64,000 bases of DNA from Primula veris (lineage: Eukaryota > Streptophyta > Magnoliopsida > Ericales > Primulaceae), in assembly GCA_963682055.1 (NCBI GenBank), contig OY821742.1:25484560-25548559 (forward strand). The letters are read 5' to 3'. Of this stretch, positions 11,048 to 20,893 are shown in pieces. Each line of letters begins with the position of its first letter. The first letter of the stretch is position 1. The position numbers and the translations under genes are program-made. Under the pieces are notes generated by a model. The model did no database searches. It had not been told where the DNA came from and saw nothing but the letters and a program-made list of their open reading frames with translations.

Positions 11048-11970
11048 TGACTGCCCACCAAACGTGTTTTTTCCACGTAAAGAAGTGTCGCATGAGCACA
11101 ATAGTAGTTGCAGAAAATAATGGGTAAAGTACCCAAGTTATCGATCCAATGACAGTATAGGGTTTAGATTAAATTAAGTTTTTGAGGGTTTTACAATGTT
11201 TTTACTTTTAGGGTCGTCAATCCTAATCATGAAACTACGTGTAAGTTGTTGTGAATAAATTAACAAGTCTGAAAGGGTAATTAATCCAAGCCAATTTAAT
11301 TTAATAGGTTTAGTTTGTCCTTTTTTTACTAACGCAAGCCAAGCTACCAACCAATAAATAACTAGCTATGAAGTTAGAGAATTATTTTAACCTTGTTATT
11401 ACTAACCAATGGATCCATAAACAACAAATAAAGTAATCGATAAAGAGAAAACGATAAATATCATAAAAAAGGAATAACTTTAATTGGCAATTGGCGGAAT
11501 TTCCACTGTTTATGATAAAACGAGTAATCTCTCTCTTTCTCTCTCTCTAAAACGAAATTTGAAATCTGAATAATGAATAATGGGGATGTAGAGATCTATT
11601 TATATCACCCCAAAACCCTAAGAAACTTTATCATTTTAAAACTTTAAAATATGCTGCAGCCTGACCAGTCACGTAAAGTCTTCTAGAATATTCTTCGAAT
11701 TGACTTTGCCTTGATCCGATTTGACTTCTCTTGGGGTTCTTTTGACTTCATATTTCTTCACTTTTGGTCCTCTCTTTTGTCTACTAGTGCCCTTGTCTCG
11801 TTATTTGTGGTAATTCCATGCTTTTTCCTATAAAAATGCAACAAAGTGCAAATAAATGGAGAAAACGCAGAAAAACACAAAACATAGATTAAACAAGCCA
11901 AAATGTAAACGAAACAATGCTAATTCATATCATTTTAACACACAAAAATGATCATTTCATGGTCTAATCA
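11048..11970 (-). repeat. 3' LTR of element E (923 bp)
   Basis: It reads TGACTGCCCACC... to ...GGTCTAATCA in plus orientation, so both ends are TG/CA. The outer end matches the 5' LTR start at 18908. The inner end is followed by TGCCCCCCAAC, which on the sense strand is the polypurine tract. It contains a CT/GA run at 11521-11550. Confidence 0.85.
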
Positions 11971-14900
11971 TGCCCCCCAACTAGCTTAATACTCGTCTCG
12001 AGTGTTGGAAGCGATCAAGAAAAAGATAAGTTTGCTTTGTTTTTTGTGTTTTTTTTTTTTCATTTTGAACTTGTTGTGAACTAACTAGCCTAAAACTAAT
12101 AATATACATGATAAACCACTGTCGTAGGGAGCACGATTGCATTTCACGTATGCAACAAGCCATTTAAACCTTTAAAGCATAAAAGGACGAGTTTTGTCTC
12201 ATGAGGGTCTACTAAAGAACACCCACAAACGGTCATGTCTTAAATATGTTATCCAAGTTCCCCCATTCTTACGAGATCACATGGATGCAAATTTATGGAT
12301 ACATTTAATAGTCCTATTAAAACATGGTAAGACCTGTAAAGATACATAAGGTTTGTTATTAAAATGTCCCTCGCCCCAAAATATCTTGATTTAATATTGT
12401 ACTTGCTTTATGATCAGTGTATACTGTTATCCCGAAGTTCGATGGTTGATCAAGAAAAATGCCTTGCAATTCATCATTTTTACTAAACTTAACTAATAAA
12501 CCAAAAGCTTATACAATTAAAATATATACTATTGCATAATATCCATGCTAGTTTACTCACAACATCTCTCGTTTTTTTATATAATAGGAGCTCACTTTTT
12601 TCATTGTCAATTAATTTTTTTTCTTTTATACGTTTGAGCATTCGGCTTCTTTTCCTCCTTTGTTTACACTACACTGCTTCTCCTTACCTCATCGGGTATT
12701 TTTACCCATTTATTCTTCCGGACTTTTCCCATCCGTCTTGTCAAGGCCTAATGATAATTATATCCCCCTCCCATTTACCAATCTTTTGACATCACTGGGA
12801 GGGTATTCAACAATCTCAATGAACAGGGATGCATGTGACAGTACTAAGTCTAGAAAAATGTTCCATCAATCTCTTCTTACACTTGTGTGTAAGTGAAGAC
12901 TTATTGAACATGCTGCGGATTTTTAAAACTAGCCATAATATTAGTATATGTCGTATGGTAGACAGGTTCTCTTAGAGAACGATGGGTTTACTCACCTGTC
13001 AATCCACCCCTAACCTAATGCTGGGGCTTTAGGATACCAACAACGAGTTACCGAGATCAAGGATATCGTTTACTTAAAATAGAGCTTTTGTATACAGTAT
13101 GAAAGTTTTATAAAAACAAATTTTGCAAGTTTTTAGGGACTATCGTGGGAAAAATAGTAAACGTAAATACACTTTAAACTCTAGGTATAGCGTACAACTT
13201 GCACAATATTATCTCGTCCTAAATTGTCTTGAGTGAAAGATTTAATAGCAAACCAAATGTATCTAAAGATTTAACATCATAAAGTAATTGGAGTATTTTT
13301 TCGGTTTCCATGGTATCGCCATATTTCATGAATAAGAACAAGTTTTCTAAATAATAAACCAAAACAATCTAAGGTTTTTTTTTTTCATTTTATGTTTTTC
13401 TCATGCAATCCTAACACAAGTATTTACAATGCAAACATGATAGCATAAACACAAAAAGTATGTACAAAATTAATAAATATAGGAGTTTATAGAATGAATA
13501 CATATTTTAGTGCGATGCTGCGAGAGGACCCGGCTACTTGTCAGAAGATGGCTAATGGCCACCACCTTATACTCCAAGTAATGCTCATATGTTCACGGTC
13601 TCGATTACTTATCCACTACTTGCGCCTATCTAATCAAAGCACTAAATGAAACATAAAATGCAAGTGTGTAAGAAATCGTAATATATTATAGTAAACTCAA
13701 ACTCTCTCAAGTGAGAGAATACAAATAAATACTCAAAAAAATTCTTCTTTTTTTTCGATTTTCTTTGTTTTATAAAAAGAATAATAAATGGGGGTTTTAA
13801 TTAACTAAAAAAAATATATTAACAATTTTTTTTGAAAACTTCTCCCCATTTTCACATGCATTCAATAGTGATATACCTCTCCCTCCAACTAAATCTCACA
13901 GTGACATCATTGTTGGCAAGATTGGAAAACAATCAACATTTAGTGCATGCAAAGTCCACACGCACTGGAATAAACAGTATTTACAAATGATTTTTTTTCG
14001 TTTTTTGTTTTGTTTTTAAAAGGTGGCTCTTTCTTTTATATATTAATATTTGTACGGCCACTGTTTTCGCTTACCTCGATCTCGTGTGTGTCCAATCAGA
14101 CATTTCCACCCTTTTGGTTTAAACTTTAATTGGTGGGAGGTTTTACAGATAACAACCCGCTTAAACTTTGGTATTTTTAGGTTACGTCTGAGGTTATTAA
14201 AATATTTTCTACGCTTATGTCTCCCTCGATACTTACCTCTCCGACAACACCGCTTACTTCTGTTTCTCCCCAAGAATGTTCTGACATTACTTTCCCTCCT
14301 ATCATTAGATAAGAATTTTTAATTAATTTTAGAGTTGGGATTAAGTCGCTCAAGATATGCTGATGAGGACTCTCGACCTACTCCTATTGCCTTGCGATAT
14401 CTAAGAAATCTTGTGCAAGGGTGATAACAATTTATAAGATTATGCTTTTGCATATAAGTTCATACCCTTCCAGTAACATTAATGATGACTTGAAGAAAGC
14501 TCCACTTATTCCAACCCAATGCTCGATAAATCGAACATTGATGGATGTCAATATTAAACAGGAATGGGTCGTGATAGGCACCTACATTAGATTTTGTAGG
14601 CGTGGGTTCCCTCTCATCTCGACACTCTATCAGCTCACTCTTCTTACACTCCTGCTCAACACTTTCACTATGATCCACTCGCCTATCAAAAATTATTAGC
14701 TCACAAACATTCATTTCAGACTCTGTGACCACCTCTTCCACTTGGTTACCAATGTCACAATCCTTGTTTTCATTTAAGTTTAACCTATTATCTGTTATTA
14801 GTTCATTAGGTTAATTTTTAGGGGGTGTGATCATCACCTCCTCCACTTGTTTACCAGTATTAGACACCTCGCCTTTGGATTGTGTGACCATCAGCTTCTA

Positions 14901-15139
14901 CTTAGTTTCTGTACACATGTCACAAACTTTAGTTTTATTACCACACATTCTCTCATTCAGTCGACTCCTCAACTCTTTTATGAGTTGGAGTGTAAAGATT
15001 AATTGATTTAGGTGGCGTGATTATTTTCCTTTTTAAGCTCTAGGATTGACTGAAGAACACGTTTTAGTATGGGTGTCATTATTGTGGGGGTTACTTGTTC
15101 AATCTTAAAATCACTATTGGTCACCGATGGTAATTCAAT
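11971..15139 (-). other. Element E 3' non-coding region and decayed coding tail
   Basis: From 11971 to about 13430 the text parallels element D's 3' region, for example CCCCCTCCCATTTACC near 12765 against 57137 and AACAGGGATGCATGTGA near 12822 against 57195. From 13430 to about 14300 I recognise nothing. On the minus strand, 15139 down to about 15029 continues the gag-region frame interrupted by the solo LTR. The open frame at 14460-14741 (minus) is acidic and unrecognised; it may be what remains of the gag-protease linker. Confidence 0.55.
12132..12230 (-). other. Conserved 3' subterminal block (copy in E)
   Basis: A run of about 98 bp is shared with element D (56508-56604) and element C (34733-34831), although the surrounding DNA differs much more. 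Typical words are GTATGCAACAAGCC, AAAGGACGAG and GTTTTGTCTC. All copies lie about 85-170 bp inside the polypurine tract. No frame is open across it in all copies. The function is unknown; a packaging, RNA 3'-end or plus-strand priming role is possible. Confidence 0.7.
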
Positions 15140-16956
15140 TGTCACGCCCCGAAATCCGAAAAATGGACATCAATGCGTGACCTTTTGAATAAAAGAAAAA
15201 AGAACCTGTTGGTACAAAATTTAACTTTTAATGGAAAACAACTTGCGAGCTAAAGGAACACTTAAACGAATGAAATAGAAATGTTTGCCAAATGCGGCTA
15301 CAAGACAAGAAGGTTTTAACAGATTTATTAAGAAAAGATACCAAACGAATGTAATTTGCCCGCAGGCTACAACCTAAAAAATGGTCTAAGTAAAAAGAAA
15401 GCGACTGAAAGAAGCCCCGAACCGATACGATATTTCACTAATGCTCCTATCCAAATGCCACAAACTAAGTTGTACCTGAAAGACAAAACTGTAACGGTGA
15501 GTCCCACGCACATACATAGACGGGGCGACACCACACAGGATACCGTCACTCCATCCAATAAATGCAAGAACTCACAAAGAACAACTATAATAACAATGTA
15601 TCAAAAGAAATGTAATACCATCATACAACGAAATAAATTAAATAATTCCAACACACATCTATAACACACATGGACCTCTCACTCCACCTACCCCAGTCCG
15701 TAAGGTAGGTCATTCCCTATACCCCTCGCCTTATCTTATGCTCCCGGTATAGAGAGATACATAGACCCTTACCAATATATAAATATTTAAACATGGACCT
15801 CTCATGCCACTCGCCCCAGTCCGTAAGACGAGTCATTCCCTATACCCCTCGGCTCGTCTTATGTCCCCGGTATAGGGAGAAACATAGACCATTGCCAACA
15901 TATAAATATTTAAAGTGCTCACTTGGACCTCTCACGCCACTTGCCCCAGTCTGTAAGACGAATCATTCCCTATACCCCTCAGCTCGTCTTATGCCCCCGG
16001 TATAGGGAGAGACATAGACCATTACCAATAAATAAAACTCAAGGCCTCAGCCAATAATATTATACTATTCAATTATCACAATTCCCAATAAAATTACATT
16101 CTCAAAATACTAGCATTCCCAAATGTCACATTATCGCAATTCAACAAAACACATAAGCATAGGTACTAGAATCACAACTAGCCAAACAAGTCCAACAACA
16201 TAAATCTCATTCAGGCATTTTAACAAACACCTTGTATGCATAAACTACAACTCATCTTTATTCAACATAAATTTACCCAATTTCATCAACAACTATAATA
16301 ACACATAACTCATAAAAACACACAAACCCATCTATATTCTCATTAATTCGAAATTCATATGTCGAAATTCCCAATTCTCAAATTCAAATAAGTGAACCAA
16401 AATAGAACAAATAAAATCCAATTAAAAATTTAATAGAATATAATTGAGATAAAAGAAAAACCTCCAAATTTTATAAAACGCAAGATCTAGCCCTAACATA
16501 CAACCCCGTCCAGTCGCAATGGATAACCCCCGTTACCTTAGTTCGTAGAGGAGATGCTTCCGGTAAAAACCCACCAAATTGGTTTCTTCTTCTTCTTCCT
16601 AAACTTTGGAATCTCTCTTTTCTCTCTTTTGTCTCTTTGTTTTTGATTTTCTGTTTTGAAAAGTGGGCTGAAAAGTGGTTTACATGAAACTGTTTTGAGA
16701 GAGTTTGGGGAAGCAAACTATTTGGTCCCCAAAGTTCTAAAAGTTAACTCATGATCAAAACTATTATTTTACTGCTAAAAAATAACAAATGTTTAGAAAC
16801 AAAACTATTGGGTCCTTTTTATTTATAAAATTAGTGACAGGTTTTAAAATAAAAATTTTCGGAAGAGTTTCGATTTTTGGCTAAAAATTAGTATAAAACG
16901 TTTTTGGATAGATTAAATCATAAATAAAACCATTTATAAAAATCCATGATGTTACA
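15140..16956 (-). repeat. Tekay solo LTR (1817 bp, TSD TCAAT)
   Basis: It starts TGTCACGCCCCGAAATCC and ends ...GATGTTACA in plus orientation, the same termini as the LTRs of A and B. TCAAT flanks it on both sides (15135-15139 and 16957-16961). No internal region is present, so it is a solo LTR made by recombination between the two LTRs of a full element. Its sequence is closer to B's LTRs than to A's. It carries the three-unit internal minisatellite at 15669-16025. Confidence 0.92.
15669..16025. repeat. LTR minisatellite, 3 units (solo LTR)
   Basis: Three units of about 122-128 bp each begin TGGACCTCTCA(C/T)GCCAC. Each unit contains a hairpin (stem ACCTACC/GGTAGGT in the first, ACTCG/CGAGT in the second, imperfect in the third). 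A second inverted repeat of about 10 bp, TCCCTATACC/GGTATAGGGA, is perfect in units two and three. Confidence 0.85.
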
Positions 16957-17230
16957 TCAATTGCTTCCTCAATGGGGATTCCCCACTCTTTTTCAGCCAT
17001 AAAGGTCTCCTCAATAAGGGCATAGATTTCATCAGGGGTTGAGTCAATGACGTTCGAGGGCCATTTGGCGTCCATCATGTCCCTTAGTGGTTTAGGTATG
17101 ACCTTATATAATAACTCTATATCACCCTACGATAGTCTGATTGTGAGAGGAAGAACCTATTGTTCTAATCGGCATTAAAGCTTATCCTACTCATTTTAAA
17201 GAAATTCTTCATCTTCTCGCATTCAGCAAG
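16957..17230 (-). pseudogene. Element E gag remnant
   Basis: On the minus strand from about 17130 to 16957 the frame reads YKVIPKPLRDMMDA, then STPDEIYALIEE and EKEWGIPIEEAI. This matches the Athila gag pattern in which an FYxGL...RxMxDA segment is followed by TPxEAYxLIEN and a Trp. Across the solo LTR the same frame continues at 15139 with ELPSVTNSDFKIEQV. Upstream of 17130 frames are broken. Gag would form the particle; only this core segment is readable. Confidence 0.6.
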
Positions 17231-18885
17231 AATGACAGAGTTGGTCTTTGAACTAAGAATTTCGATTGGCGATTGAGTGATGGTTTGGTTGTTTATTGGA
17301 TGATGTGGAGGATAATGTTAAGTTTGCTCATAATTTAGAGTGTTATCAGTTGTAGGCTGACCTTTAAGGTTGTCCGCATGTTGTGTTGGGGTTTGACCGT
17401 CTTTGGTCACTCCAAGTTGGAACTTGGTGAAGGACTCAGTGATCAAACCTACCTAATCAGTCTTCTAGACTTCTCAACTCGGTCATCGTCACCTGACAGC
17501 CGACAGGTCTCGACATCCATTGAGATGTCTGACTTTGAGGTTGAGACTGATTCTTGTTCATTTGCTGAGCGTTTTGAGCGTTAGACTCGGATGGTCGAGA
17601 CCATTCAAGATTTAATAATTTCGTTTATTGGTTGTTTTGACGTTCGGGACTTAGACTATGAAACTCATTAAGTCCTTCTATCTCCACCGGATAAGGTTTA
17701 TACGGGTGATAAATTAACGTCATTTTTTTAAAAGTATCTATTTTATAATTAATTCGAAATAAATCAAATTAATCACTCCATAATAATTAATATTTTCTCT
17801 TTTGGAGAACTAATTCTTTAAACCAGAGAAAGAATTTTCAAATTTTTTGAGTTTTTTTAAATAAATTAAAATTTAATAATTAATTCAATTAAATTTAAAT
17901 TAATTAATAAATTTTTTTAATTTAAGAATCTAGTTCTTCAAACAAAAGAATTAAGCTAGGATTTTTTAAGTTTTTTTAATTAATTAATTAAGTAAATTAA
18001 ATAACACATAATTAATCTTTTCGATTTTTTTTAAATAAATTTATTCCGAAAATAGTAATTAATTATTGAAAATAATAATTTTTAATTTTTAAAATCAATA
18101 AATTTTAAATTTTTCTCAAAATTTATCTTATTCTTAAAATATGGTTTGTTAAGATAGAATTTTCCTTTTAGAATCTAGTTTATCCAAAATTGTTTAGAAA
18201 ATATTTGTTTTAGATTTGAGATATTTTTATTCTTATCTTTTTCTTTAACTAGCTTTTAAAAATTTGAGTTTTTATTAATATTTTTGGAATTTATATTAAT
18301 AAATTCGAGAGAGTTTTTTTATAAAAAAATAATAATAATTCTGATTCTTGAAATCAGGGAAATAATTTTATTTTTTTTCGAATTTTATTTATTAAAATTA
18401 AATTTATTACGAATTATCTTATAAATATTAATTAAAAATTTTAATTTCAGAAATTATTAAATTATTAACAAAATTTGAAATCTTTTCTTTTCTTTTTTTA
18501 AGATTTTTTTTAAGTTTTAGATAAGATTTGAAGCGGATCTTTTTTATCCAAATAAGTTAGAAACATATTTTTTTTTTTTAAGATTTTGTATAAGATAAAA
18601 TCTTATCAAATTTTGAACTTAATCTTTTTTCCAACTTTATCAATTTAAGACTCTATCATTATATTTTCAGATTTTATATTAATAAAATCCTGTTTTTTTT
18701 TTCTACTTATTGTTTAAATCAACTATTAATATTTTTTAAACTGGGGGGAGACCGGTCAGCTTTACCGGTCAGACCTGACCGGTCATGTCCGAGAGTTTAT
18801 AGATTTGTGGAAATATGGGCAGAATGAAGAACATGCAAAAAAAGCAATAAATAGGAAACAAATAAAACTTAATTTTCACCACCGT
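17231..18885 (-). other. Element E leader, including a very AT-rich block
   Basis: No coding sequence is recognised. From about 17700 to 18740 the DNA is extremely AT-rich (long A and T runs, many TTAATTAA words). Element D has no counterpart; its leader is only about 300 bp. At 18750-18786, next to the primer-binding site, three ACCGGTCA motifs occur in 37 bp. The related D leader has two such motifs near 62014-62035. Confidence 0.55.
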
Positions 18886-18902
18886 CCCCGGCAGCGGCAC
18901 CA
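18886..18902 (-). other. Primer-binding site, tRNA-Asp type (element E)
   Basis: The sense strand reads TGGTGCCGCTGCCGGGG, close to the complement of the 3' end of plant tRNA-Asp (CCCCGGCAACGGCGCCA) with two differences. Athila elements are known to use tRNA-Asp. It sits 5 bp inside the LTR end at 18908. Confidence 0.8.
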
Positions 18903-18907
18903 AATAT

Positions 18908-19556
18908 TGATTGCCCTCCAAACATGTTTTTTCTACGTAAGGAAGTGTCGCAGGAGTACGACAACAGTTGCAGTAAATTACGGGTAAAGTACTCAAGTTA
19001 TTGATCCAGGACGGTATAGGGCTTAGATTAAATTACGTTTTTGAGGGTTTTACAACGTTTTCACTTTTAAGTTCGTCAATCCTAATTATGCAACTACATG
19101 TAAGTTGTGGTGAATAAATTAATGAGTCCGATATGGTAATTAATCCTAACAACTACAAGCCAATCCCATTCAATAGGTTTAGTTTTTGTCCTTTTTTCAA
19201 TAACGCTAGCCAAGCTACCAACCAATAAATAACTACCTATATGAAGTTAGAGAATTATTTTAATGTTGTTATTACTAACCAGCGGATCCATAAACAACAA
19301 ATAAAGTAATCGATAAAGAGAAAACGACAAATATCACAAGAAAGCAATAACCTTAATTGGCAATTGGCAGAATTTCCATTGTTTTTATGATAAAACAAGT
19401 ACTCTATCTCTCAAACAAAACTTGAAGTCTGAATAATGAGTAATGGGGCTGTAGAGATGTATTTATATCACCCTAAAACCCTAACAAACTTTATCATATT
19501 AAAACTTTAAAATCTGCCGTAGCCTGATCGGTTAAGCTGACCGGTCAGGTAAAGTT
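18908..19556 (-). repeat. 5' LTR of element E, truncated
   Basis: It begins TGATTGCCCTCCAAACATG and follows the 3' LTR (11048 onward) for about 650 bp to GGTCAGGTAAAG, after which the sequence changes to a CACTA transposase fragment. About 280 bp of the LTR's outer end are missing. It carries ACCGGTCA-type motifs at 19525-19547. Confidence 0.8.
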
Positions 19557-20085
19557 ATGGAACACCTTCCCATACACCTTCCATATGAAGTTAGAATTGC
19601 AGGTCCACTACTATTTATCATAAATGCAAGGAACTTAGAAGGAGTGCAAGGAACAAGGTGCGCGTGAATCGATCATAAATGCGTATATAATTAAAAGACA
19701 TAAGGTAATTGTTTTTGATAATTACTATTTATAGAATTTTTGATATTTCATCCACTAATATAGTGTGTATTTTGTTTATAGCATTTCAAGGACTAGATGT
19801 ACATAAATAACTTTGCCACAAATGTTGTTGAGTTTGAAAAATGCATTGAAAACATTTTAGCCCCGTGGTTCGAACGTTATGTGATTAATAGTTATTCAAC
19901 ATTTTCTAGTTTAGCATTAATTTGTTTATAATCTAATTTGAGGTTTTCTTTACGTGAATAGGCTGAGCAACGTATTCACATAAATATCGACAGTAACAGG
20001 TTCTTATCTTCCATTTAAGTATTTTTGTTTGTGTAACCATATATGCACTTACATTTCCCCTTTAATTACTTGTCTAGCTTGGTTT
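19557..20085 (+). pseudogene. CACTA (En/Spm) transposase-associated fragment
   Basis: Around 19562-19610 one frame reads HLPIHLPYEVRIAGP. This matches the hallmark of the DUF4218 region found next to the TNP2 transposase of plant CACTA elements (HLPYEAxIAGPVxYRWMYP). A neighbouring frame then continues in the same style (QGARESIINAYIIK, 19650-19695), so there is a frameshift. After a possible intron, 19797-19890 encodes EFEKCIENILAPWFERYV, resembling the FPxWFExYV end of DUF4218. Stops and frame changes show it is dead. It abuts the broken LTR of E, so its own ends are unknown. Confidence 0.55.
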
Positions 20086-20089
20086 CTCA

Positions 20090-20893
20090 TATCAGTCGGC
20101 CATTACAAGACCACATCATTCATATTCTAATTTTGAGAGAAAGGAAAGAGAGATTAGAGAGGAGGGAAATCATTGTAATAATGTTTATGTATATATTTGA
20201 GTGTGCGCAATTTAAATTTGTTCAATCTTTCAATCACATCGATAGAAAGATTTGATCAAGTTTAGATATTAAACTTGTTGATGGTACGAATCTTGTACAA
20301 CTTTATATTATTCTTGTTTGGATCATTGATCCATTGTCTCATTGTTCGGCACGTTTTTTTGTTAACTCTTTGCATTAAGTAAGAGAAGATTTGTGAGTTG
20401 TTCTACGCCGAAGAAAGAGCGTTCATAGTGGGTAACTATTCCCATAAAAATTAGTTACAAGAATAAGGTTTTAAAAAAGATAATATTAATTAATTATGTT
20501 TAATTAATTTATTTTAATAAATTTGAAATTATTTTTAGATACTCCATGGAGTGTTATTATTTAAGTGTTATAATTTTTTCCAATTTCGAGGTCAGAATGT
20601 GACCACATACTGTTAATATGGAATACATACTATATTTTTATGTAAGAAACAATAATTTATTTTAGAGAGGCGTTGATTTTTCACCCTTATTTTGTATTAT
20701 AATCGGCATATTATTGATAAATAACATGGTAACAAATTAATGTTTTCTTAATATGATAAAGACCGCAAACCATTCTTATCCTCCGATTACACAAAACATT
20801 AACCATCTTAAGCTTCTTTATTTTTCCTATAAAAAGTACTATTTTTCCAAATATTCATTGCCCACAATATCTCTCTAATACTTTTAATTTCCC
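20090..20893 (-). repeat. IR-family repeat, left arm of inverted pair
   Basis: Its reverse complement matches 1082-1862 and the right arm near 31540-32195. Text such as GGATCATTGATCC (near 20319) and GGTCAGAATGTGACCACATA (near 20590) recurs in all three. The arm continues after the element A insertion as 31189-31290. There is no coding capacity. Confidence 0.7.

Larger units (their letters stand above)
11048..19556 (-). mobile_element. Element E: Athila-like non-autonomous element, 5' LTR truncated
   Basis: Minus-strand order: 5' LTR (18908-19556, truncated), tRNA-Asp type primer-binding site (18886-18902), leader, gag remnant (17230 down to 16957, continuing at 15139), 3' non-coding region, polypurine tract TTGGGGGGCA next to 11970, and 3' LTR (11048-11970). 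A Tekay solo LTR interrupts it at 15140-16956. Without the insert the internal part is about 5.1 kb. I find no protease active site, RT or integrase. It shares its LTR plan and about 1.4 kb of 3' region (11990-13430) with element D (56350-57800), so the two belong to one non-autonomous family. Confidence 0.8.

Noticed and set aside
12532..12896. Two overlapping open frames rich in Ser/Leu/Phe
   Set aside because: They lie in the 3' non-coding region shared by E and D. The homologous stretch in D (56918-57162) has different breaks and no conserved protein.
14043..14273. Very basic 76-residue frame on the minus strand and its mirror on the plus strand
   Set aside because: Composition reflects local sequence. 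It has no family resemblance, lies in decayed element E, and overlaps another frame on the opposite strand.
15669..16025. Regularly spaced repeats suggesting a CRISPR-like array
   Set aside because: Units are ~125 bp and wholly repeated with no unique spacers, inside an LTR of a plant retrotransposon.
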